This document shows positions 1-5,728 of a DNA stretch of 6,598 bases, one piece after another; position 1 is the first letter of the stretch, and each line of letters opens with the position of its first letter. Origin of the DNA: Candidatus Aminicenantota bacterium (GTDB lineage Bacteria; Acidobacteriota; Aminicenantia; Aminicenantales; UBA8522); NCBI GenBank assembly GCA_003524335.1, contig DQHV01000386.1:6416-13013 (forward strand), in the 5' to 3' direction. The notes under the pieces are model-generated. The model saw only the letters and a program-made list of their open reading frames with translations. It was not told the DNA's origin and did not search any database. A program made the translations under genes and the position numbers.

Positions 1-33
1 ATCGCCTGGCTCGGAGACAAGGTTGGTCGATAG
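1..33 (+). CDS. Possible 3' end of an upstream gene (partial)
   Basis: Read from base 1, the sequence gives ten sense codons (IAWLGDKVGR) and then TAG at 31-33. This leaves 27 bases to the next start, a spacing like the other junctions here, so it could be the end of the preceding gene in the same transcription unit. The frame starting at base 2 also closes nearby (TAA at 35-37), so the frame choice is not secure. Nothing can be said about function from so few residues. Confidence 0.3.
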   Translation: MAWLGDKVGR

Positions 34-60
34 ATAAACCATCGAGGAGGCCGAGAGCCG

Positions 61-909
61 ATGAAAAAACAACAACTCCCTTTCTTTATGGCACTGATCG
101 GGCTCATGACGATCGGGATTAACCTCAACTCCCAAGAGTCTCTGCCGGAGGACCTGCGCTCCGGGAAGGACTTCCTCCCCGTTTCTGTTTATACCGCGGA
201 GGACGACCAGGAGCTGCTGAAGCTCTTCGCCGGCTTGCGGGTCGCCGACGTCTCGGACGGAATGGACAAAGCCGGCCTCCCCGGGATAGGGCTTGTGGAC
301 CCGTCGATCCTGCCGCTCTGGACCGACTTGATAAATTTCAGCCATCGGTTTGCCGGGATCGCGGTGACCGCGCGCTATGTCCCCACCCAGAAGCCGCACG
401 CCGGAAAGCGGACCCCGGAGGAGTTCGATAAGTGGGAGGGCGAGTTCTACAGCCGGTATTCTTCGGAGCCATACGCTGACCTGATCCGGCCGGGGACCGC
501 GCTGGTGATCGATGATGTCGAGGAGGCTGACATCGGCAGCATCGGCTCCTACAACATCATGGAGTGGAAGGGCAGAGGCTGCGTCGGTGTCGTCACGGAT
601 GCCGCGGCTCGGGACACGGACGAGATCGCCCTGGAGAAGGTCCCGCTCTATCTTCGCAATCGAGGCCGCGGCATCCGTCCCGGCCGGAACGAGATCGAGT
701 CCGTCAACCGGCCGGTCGCGATCGGCGGAGTGCTGGTCAGGCCCGGCGACGTGGTGGTCGCGGACGGAGACGGTGTTGTCGTGGTCCCCCGGGCACAGGC
801 CCGAGCCGTGGCCGCTTTTGCCCGCGAGGTCATGGAAAATGATAAGGCCGGCCGGCGGGAGCTCTACAGGCAATTGCGTTTGCCGCCGGATGCCTCGATC
901 AAGAAATGA
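61..909 (+). CDS. Exported RraA-like / HMG-CHA aldolase-fold protein
   Basis: A 282-residue member of the RraA-like family, whose characterised members include 4-hydroxy-4-methyl-2-oxoglutarate/4-carboxy-4-hydroxy-2-oxoadipate aldolases, oxaloacetate decarboxylases and the RNase E inhibitor RraA. Visible landmarks are the N-terminal RVADVSDGMD block, VTARYVP (residues 102-108), GTALVIDD (145-152), and the core VGVVTDAAARD (175-185). Arg184 and Asp185 in that core fit the substrate- and metal-binding Arg-Asp pair of the aldolases. The GGVLVRPGDVVVADGDGVVVVP block is also typical. E. coli RraA lacks that Asp, so an enzyme is likelier than an RNase E regulator. Residues 1-24 form a signal peptide (MKKQQ, then a hydrophobic stretch; possible cleavage after Ser24) with no lipobox, predicting a periplasmic or secreted protein; this is odd for the family. 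GAGGAGG at 44-50 supports the ATG at 61. The family call is firm. The substrate is unknown, perhaps a keto acid or sugar acid. Confidence 0.88.
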   Translation: MKKQQLPFFMALIGLMTIGINLNSQESLPEDLRSGKDFLPVSVYTAEDDQELLKLFAGLRVADVSDGMDKAGLPGIGLVDPSILPLWTDLINFSHRFAGIAVTARYVPTQKPHAGKRTPEEFDKWEGEFYSRYSSEPYADLIRPGTALVIDDVEEADIGSIGSYNIMEWKGRGCVGVVTDAAARDTDEIALEKVPLYLRNRGRGIRPGRNEIESVNRPVAIGGVLVRPGDVVVADGDGVVVVPRAQARAVAAFAREVMENDKAGRRELYRQLRLPPDASIKK

Positions 910-940
910 TTGACCGGGGACCGTAGGTTTGAGGGATAAT
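910..940 (+). promoter_or_regulatory. Possible sigma70-like promoter ahead of the second gene
   Basis: TTGACC at 910-915 (5 of 6 bases match the -35 consensus) is followed after 19 bases by GATAAT at 935-940 (5 of 6 match the -10 consensus). The spacer is two bases longer than the optimum. Transcription would start near 947, giving a leader of about 24 bases that contains the GGAGGAG ribosome-binding site at 957-963. It sits in the 61-base gap, the longest in the window, and could add transcription of the hydrolase genes independently of the RraA-like gene. Chance occurrence cannot be excluded. Confidence 0.35.
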
Positions 941-970
941 AGAGGCTTCTCGGACCGGAGGAGAGCATAA

Positions 971-1873
971 ATGAAAAAGAGAACGCTGGCCGTGGTCCTG
1001 GTTCTCGGAACGGCGGCCCTGGCCGAAGGATGCCGGAATAGGGCCGAGGTCCAGCCGGAGGTCCTGGCCGCACCCAAGAATGTCGTTTTTGCAGGCGTCC
1101 GGTCATCCCATTACGGGATCAAGCCGTTCCCGGAACCCGCTTCCTGGCAGAAGGCCATCGACGCCATGACCAGCCGTTTTCCGGGAGCGACTCCCGGCGC
1201 GATCTGGATCGTCGGAGAGCTCAAGCGGCCGACGACCTGCCGGCTCTTCTTTCCCTCGGACAGCAAGGCCTATCCCAACATAGAGTTCGCCGAAACTGAC
1301 ACGCACGAAAAATTCCTAAGCCACTTCGACGAGACCGGCACTAAGGTTTTCCTCCAGGTGGAGCCGGCCCGGGCCGACCTCCCGACCCTCATCGACCTGG
1401 TGCTCGGCCGGTACAAGCATCATCCCTGCGTCATCGGGTTCGGTGTCGACGTCGAATGGTACCGGGAGTCCGACAGACCGGGATGGGGAATCCCGGTCGA
1501 TGACGAGACGGCCCGGCAGTGGGAATCCCGGGTCAAGGCGCACAACCCGTCCTACCGGCTCTTCCTGAAACACTGGGATCTGAACTGGATGCCCAAGACT
1601 TACCGCGGGGACATTGTTTTCGTCGACGACGGCCAGGAGGTGAAGAACCTGGATGACCTTCTGGACGCGTTCCAGAACCGCTGGGCCGACCATTTCCATC
1701 CCAGCCCGGTCTTCTTCCAGATCGGCTATAACTCGGACAAGCCGTGGTGGCAGAACCTGGACAACCCTCCTCAGACGATCGGCCGGACGATCGCCCAAAG
1801 GGTCAAGCAGAGCTGCGGGATTATCTGGGTCGATTTCAGCCTGAAAGATGTATTCGAGCTTTCGCCGGAATGA
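971..1873 (+). CDS. Putative lipoprotein, unrecognised TIM-barrel-like (glycosidase-like) protein
   Basis: I cannot place this 300-residue protein in a named family. Residues 1-20 are a signal peptide (MKKR plus a hydrophobic run) ending at AEGC, with Cys21 as the likely lipidated residue. The Glu at -2 makes the lipobox atypical. The mature part has an alternating strand/helix look: GAIWIVGEL, TKVFLQVEP, CVIGFGVDVEWY, YRLFLKHWD, GDIVFVDDGQ, PVFFQIGYN, CGIIWVDFS. These are plausible successive beta strands of a TIM barrel. The acidic motif GFGVDVEW (residues 156-163; Asp160, Glu162) at a strand end recalls the catalytic strand of GH18-type enzymes but does not match their full DxxDxDxE signature. 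Many Trp and Tyr residues would suit carbohydrate binding. It is followed after 46 bases by another barrel-type protein and then a GH2 enzyme, which supports a role in glycan breakdown. GGAGGAG at 957-963 supports the start. The barrel and hydrolase role are inference. Confidence 0.8.
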   Translation: MKKRTLAVVLVLGTAALAEGCRNRAEVQPEVLAAPKNVVFAGVRSSHYGIKPFPEPASWQKAIDAMTSRFPGATPGAIWIVGELKRPTTCRLFFPSDSKAYPNIEFAETDTHEKFLSHFDETGTKVFLQVEPARADLPTLIDLVLGRYKHHPCVIGFGVDVEWYRESDRPGWGIPVDDETARQWESRVKAHNPSYRLFLKHWDLNWMPKTYRGDIVFVDDGQEVKNLDDLLDAFQNRWADHFHPSPVFFQIGYNSDKPWWQNLDNPPQTIGRTIAQRVKQSCGIIWVDFSLKDVFELSPE

Positions 1874-1919
1874 TCGCTGATTCGAGGATTATGGCCATGA
1901 GACTCATCGGGAGCAGGCT

Positions 1920-3038
1920 ATGAAGAAGAACGGAATCGTCGCCCTTTTGCTCTGGGCTGTCCTGCATGGGGCGTCTTTCGGTGAGGCTTCGCGCCGGAGC
2001 CTTGACCCGGAAAACGGCAAGGGCCTGATGATCGGGGTCAAGATATACGAGCACGAAGGGTCCCTTCCCGAGCTTATCGCAGAATGGCGCTCGCTCCGCG
2101 TCAACGCCGTTTTCGTCAGCCCGACTCTGGCGGCTCAGGGTCAATTCAGGGACCTGGCCCGGAAGCAAGGCATCTCCGTTTTTCTGATTCTGCCCATCTT
2201 CTTCAACACCGAGGAACTCAAGAAGGACCCCCGCCTTTACGGCCTGACAGACCGGGGGGAAAAGGCCAAGGACGACTGGGTGGAATTCGTCTGCCCGACC
2301 CGTCCGGACTACCGGAACCGCCGGCTTGAATGGATTAAAAGCCTGGTCCGAGAGCTCGACCCCGACGGCATCAGCCTGGACTTCATCCGCTATTTCGTCT
2401 TTTGGGAGATGGTCTATCCGGAGAGGACACTGGATTCGATCGCCAACAGCTGCTTCGACCGGAGCTGCCTGGAAAGGTTCCAGAAAGACACCGGAATCAC
2501 CCTGCCGAAAGGGATCAGCGGGACGTCGGACACGGCCAAATGGATCATGGCCGAGCACGGGCGGGAATGGACGGAATGGAAATGCGGGGTCATCACCGGC
2601 CTGGCCCGGTCCATCGCCGATGAGGCCAGAGCCATCAAGCCAAAGCTCAGGGTCAATATCCATTCCGTACCCTGGCGAGAAACGGATTTCGGGGGAGCGA
2701 TCAAGGTCATCGCCGGACAGGACCTGGCGGCTCTTGCGGCGACCGCGGATATGATCTCGCCGATGTGCTACTGGCACATGCTCAAGAGAAAGCCGCCCTG
2801 GATCCGCGAGGTGGTCGAAGATGTCTATTCGCGGACAAAAAGCCTGGTCATTCCCAGCATTCAAGTCGGAAACGCTTACCTCAATGATAAAGTCTCGGGG
2901 GAGGAGTTCAACGAGGCGCTGGAAGAGGCCTTGCGCCCTCCCTCCGGCGGCGTTATCTTCTGGAATTGGGATGCTCTGGCCAAGGAGCCGGAGAAAAAGG
3001 CGGTCGTCGCGGCCCGGCTCAAAGCCCGAAATGGATAA
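1920..3038 (+). CDS. Exported glycoside-hydrolase-like barrel protein (GHL10/DUF4015-like)
   Basis: A 372-residue protein with a signal peptide (residues 1 to about 21-23, no lipobox Cys), so periplasmic or secreted. The mature part reads as a TIM barrel of the GHL10/DUF4015 type. GLMIGVKIYEHEG is the first strand, followed by NAVFVSPTL and ISVFLILPIF. The hallmark DGISLDFIRY (149-158; Asp149, Asp154, Arg157) corresponds to the family's D-x-I-x-x-D-Y-I-R-F strand. RVNIHSVPW comes next, then ADMISPMCYWH (276-286), like the family's vDvisPMvY strand. VIPSIQVGN and GGVIFWNWD close the barrel. Related proteins are predicted polysaccharide hydrolases, but most are uncharacterised, so neither the catalytic residues nor the substrate can be fixed here; Asp154 is the best candidate acid. 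GGGAG at 1909-1913 lies six bases before the ATG. The stop is 13 bases before the GH2 start, implying co-translation with it. The fold call is moderately strong and the enzymatic role is inference. Confidence 0.82.
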   Translation: MKKNGIVALLLWAVLHGASFGEASRRSLDPENGKGLMIGVKIYEHEGSLPELIAEWRSLRVNAVFVSPTLAAQGQFRDLARKQGISVFLILPIFFNTEELKKDPRLYGLTDRGEKAKDDWVEFVCPTRPDYRNRRLEWIKSLVRELDPDGISLDFIRYFVFWEMVYPERTLDSIANSCFDRSCLERFQKDTGITLPKGISGTSDTAKWIMAEHGREWTEWKCGVITGLARSIADEARAIKPKLRVNIHSVPWRETDFGGAIKVIAGQDLAALAATADMISPMCYWHMLKRKPPWIREVVEDVYSRTKSLVIPSIQVGNAYLNDKVSGEEFNEALEEALRPPSGGVIFWNWDALAKEPEKKAVVAARLKARNG

Positions 3039-3040
3039 GA

Positions 3041-3046
3041 AGGAGG
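3041..3046 (+). promoter_or_regulatory. Ribosome-binding site that sets the GH2 gene start
   Basis: A perfect AGGAGG lies five bases before the ATG at 3052. The same reading frame is open from 2821 and has another ATG at 3031 that would overlap the preceding stop (TAA 3036-3038) by eight bases. The 3052 start has the better ribosome-binding site and leads directly into a signal peptide, so the upstream in-frame codons are taken as non-coding in this frame. Confidence 0.8.
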
Positions 3047-3051
3047 TCCGG

Positions 3052-5685
3052 ATGGCAATTTCAAGGAATGCTCCATTTCTTTATGCCTGGGCAGCGCTCT
3101 TGCTCATTTCGGCAGCACCGGCCTGCCGGCCGAAACCTCCCCAGGGCCTGCAGCACGACATCCCCCTCGCGGACGGCTGGCTCATCCGGTCGTCGGCCGA
3201 GGTCAAAGAAGGCGGAGCCGCCGTCTCCGCTCCTGGGCTGGACACTGCCGGCTGGTCCCCGGCTTCGGTGCCGACGACGGTCCTGGCCGCGCTCCGCAAG
3301 AACGGGGAATACCCCGACCTGTTCGTCGGCAAGAATCTGGAGGCCGTTCCCCAAGAACGGTTCGCCGGCTCCTGGTGGTACCGCAAGGAGTTCGACGTTC
3401 CGGCGGATGAGCGGCTGATCAGCACACGCCTGGGGTTTGACGGCATCAACTACCGGGCCGATATCTGGCTCAACGGCCGGAAGATCGCCTCCCGGGACGA
3501 GGTCTATGGCTCTTTCCGAACCTTCGAGGTCGATTTCGCCCCGGCCGTCAAGCCGGGCCCCAACGTCCTGGCGGTCGAAGTGTTCCCTCCCCAGCCGGGG
3601 GATTTCACCTTCGGGTTTGTCGACTGGAACCCGAGGCCGCCGGACCAGAACATGGGTCTCTGGCGGCCCGTGACCCTACGCCTCAGCGGGCCGGTTTCCA
3701 TCGAGCAGCCGTTCGTAACCAGCGAGGTGAATCTGGAAACCCTGGCTGAAGCCGATCTGACAATTACGGCCGAGGCCGTGAATCACAGCGATCAACCGGT
3801 GTCCGGCGCTCTCCAAGTCGAACTCGAAGGCGCTGTCCTTAGCCAGGAGGTGAAGCTCGACCCGGGAGAACGAAGGACCATCACCTTCACCTCACAGCAG
3901 TTCCCGGGGCTCAAAGTCCAGGAGCCTCGCCTCTGGTGGCCCCACCATCTGGGCGAGCCGAACCTTTATGCGCTGAAATTGCGCTTCCAGACCCGGAAGC
4001 TCATCTCCGACGAAGACACTGTCACCTTCGGCATCCGTGAAGTCGCGGACTATATCAATGAACAGGGGCACCGGGGCTTCATGGTCAACGGCCAGAAGGT
4101 CCTCGTCCGGGGCGGAGGCTGGGTGGACGACCTGTTCATGGCCGAGGACCCCCGTGTCCTGGAAGCGAAGGTCAAGTACACGAGGCACATGAACCTGAAC
4201 ACCATCCGGCTGGAAGGATTCTGGGGCAGCGGCCCGGAGCTCTACAACCTCTGCGACCGATACGGGATTCTCCTGATGGCCGGCTGGAGCTGCCAGTGGG
4301 AATGGGAGAACTACCTCGGCAAGCCCGTCGATGATTTCGGGGGGGTAACGACAGCCGAGGACATGGATCTCGTCGCCCGGTCCCTCCAGGACCAAGTAGT
4401 GATGTGGCGCAATCACCCCAGTGTTTTCGTCTGGACGCTGGGAAGCGACAAACTTCCCCGGCCGGAGCTCGAGCAAAAGTACGTCCGGATCTTGAGTGCC
4501 TTTGATCCGAGCCGTCCGGCGGTGATGTCCACCAAGGGCCTCCGCAGCGAGATCAGCGGAGACACCGGCGTCAAGATGAACGGGCCTTACGATTATGTGC
4601 CGCCCATATACTGGTTTGAAGATACGAAGAACGGCGGTGCCTTCGGGTTCAACACCGAGACCGGACCCGGGCCCCAGCCGCCGCCGCTGGAGAGCCTGAA
4701 GAAGATGCTGCCGGAAGGCCATCTCTGGCCCATCGATGACATCTGGAACTATCACTGCGCCCGTAACGAGTTCAACAGCCTCGACCGTTATCTCGAAGCC
4801 ATGAACAAGCGCCACGGGAAGGTGAAAGACCTCGCTGATTTCCTCCGCAAGGCCCAGGTCGTGAACTACGAAGCGATGCGGGCGATGTTCGAAGCCTTTG
4901 CCGCCCACCGGCCCGTAGCCACCGGCGTTATCCAGTGGATGCTGAACGCCGCCTGGCCCAAGCTCTACTGGCAGTTGTATGATTACTATTTGATGCCCAA
5001 CGGGGCCTTCTACGGCGCTAAGAAGGCGTCCCGGCCCGTCCATATCCTTTACGATCCCCAGAATAACGCGGTCTATGTGGTCAACGACCGCCTGGGGCCC
5101 CTGAGCGGCGCCAAGGCCCAGATCCGGGTGCTCGATCTCCAGTCCCGCGAGATCTTCAAGGACGTGAAGGACGTGGAGCTCGGAGCGAACATGGCTTCTG
5201 AGATCGCCCGGCTGCCTTCGATCAAGGGCCTGGCGCCCGTTTATTTCCTGGACCTCAAGCTGGCGGACAACGCGGGCGGTCTCGTCGCTGAAAACTTCTA
5301 CTGGCTCTCCACGAAGAAGGACGTCATGAATTACCCGGCGACGGAATGGTTCGTGACGCCGATCAAGGAATTCGCCGACCTGACCGCCCTGGACAAGCTT
5401 CCCCAGGTGACCCTCAAAATCCTGTCGGCGTTCGAGCAGGCGGGTGCCGAACAACAGGTCCGGGTGACCTTGCAGAACCCGGCCGATACCGTCGCTTTCT
5501 TCATCAACCTCAGCGTCGTCGGCAGGGAGAGCGGGCGCGCCGTCCTGCCCATCTACTGGGAGGACAACTGTATTTCGCTCCTCCCGGGAGAGAGTAAAAC
5601 CCTCAGCGCTACTTTTTCCCCCGCCGACCTCCAGGGCGAGGAGCCGGTATTGCGTGTGGATGGCTGGAATGTCAAGGTGCAGTAA
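3052..5685 (+). CDS. GH2 exo-beta-D-glucosaminidase (CsxA-type), probable lipoprotein
   Basis: An 877-residue glycoside hydrolase family 2 enzyme, predicted to release non-reducing-end glucosamine from chitosan-type oligosaccharides. Domains: signal sequence to Cys25 (APAC, an atypical lipobox); sugar-binding jelly roll about 37-217 (WWYRKEF 108-114, DIWLNG 137-142, GLWRPVTL 202-209); Ig-like 218-330 (LWWP 294-297, FGIRE 326-330); catalytic TIM barrel about 340-655; two C-terminal beta domains about 660-770 and 770-877. The acid/base position reads LGSD (Asp466) instead of the usual GNE, and the nucleophile lies in GFNTETGPG (Glu536). This Asp/Glu pair, about 70 residues apart, is the mark of the CsxA subfamily (Asp469/Glu541 in the Amycolatopsis enzyme). 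The blocks VKMNGPYDYVPPIYW, WQLYDYYL and FYGAKKASRPVHI also agree with it as I remember that sequence. No carbohydrate-binding module follows. A related beta-mannosidase activity is the main alternative. The start at 3052 is chosen from the AGGAGG at 3041-3046; the ATG at 3031 would add seven residues. Confidence 0.92.
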   Translation: MAISRNAPFLYAWAALLLISAAPACRPKPPQGLQHDIPLADGWLIRSSAEVKEGGAAVSAPGLDTAGWSPASVPTTVLAALRKNGEYPDLFVGKNLEAVPQERFAGSWWYRKEFDVPADERLISTRLGFDGINYRADIWLNGRKIASRDEVYGSFRTFEVDFAPAVKPGPNVLAVEVFPPQPGDFTFGFVDWNPRPPDQNMGLWRPVTLRLSGPVSIEQPFVTSEVNLETLAEADLTITAEAVNHSDQPVSGALQVELEGAVLSQEVKLDPGERRTITFTSQQFPGLKVQEPRLWWPHHLGEPNLYALKLRFQTRKLISDEDTVTFGIREVADYINEQGHRGFMVNGQKVLVRGGGWVDDLFMAEDPRVLEAKVKYTRHMNLNTIRLEGFWGSGPELYNLCDRYGILLMAGWSCQWEWENYLGKPVDDFGGVTTAEDMDLVARSLQDQVVMWRNHPSVFVWTLGSDKLPRPELEQKYVRILSAFDPSRPAVMSTKGLRSEISGDTGVKMNGPYDYVPPIYWFEDTKNGGAFGFNTETGPGPQPPPLESLKKMLPEGHLWPIDDIWNYHCARNEFNSLDRYLEAMNKRHGKVKDLADFLRKAQVVNYEAMRAMFEAFAAHRPVATGVIQWMLNAAWPKLYWQLYDYYLMPNGAFYGAKKASRPVHILYDPQNNAVYVVNDRLGPLSGAKAQIRVLDLQSREIFKDVKDVELGANMASEIARLPSIKGLAPVYFLDLKLADNAGGLVAENFYWLSTKKDVMNYPATEWFVTPIKEFADLTALDKLPQVTLKILSAFEQAGAEQQVRVTLQNPADTVAFFINLSVVGRESGRAVLPIYWEDNCISLLPGESKTLSATFSPADLQGEEPVLRVDGWNVKVQ

Positions 5686-5728
5686 AGAATCCGGTGGGCG
5701 TTTCGGGCAAAGGCCGGAGCATTAGTCC

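Noticed and set aside
1891..1923. A ten-codon mini-frame (MAMRLIGSRL) whose TGA overlaps the ATG at 1920 as ATGA
   Set aside because: It could be a coupling leader peptide, but it has no good ribosome-binding site at the right distance, and one such short frame in a 46-base gap is expected by chance.
1836..2864. A 342-codon - strand open frame opposite the GHL10-like gene
   Set aside because: No family motif, no ribosome-binding logic, and full overlap with a well-supported + strand gene with a signal peptide.
2821..3051. N-terminal extension of the GH2 frame back to the ATG at 2821
   Set aside because: These 77 codons overlap the preceding gene, and their Ser/Arg-rich translation is typical of an off-frame reading. 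AGGAGG at 3041-3046 and the signal sequence place the start at 3052.
3892..5454. A 520-codon open frame on the - strand opposite the GH2 gene
   Set aside because: It mirrors the GH2 frame in GC-rich sequence, where antisense frames stay open by codon bias. Its translation has no recognisable domain, and the + strand gene is unambiguous.
5686..5728. Gap between the GH2 and permease genes examined for a terminator
   Set aside because: No stem-loop with a T-run is visible; the short gap fits read-through within one transcription unit.
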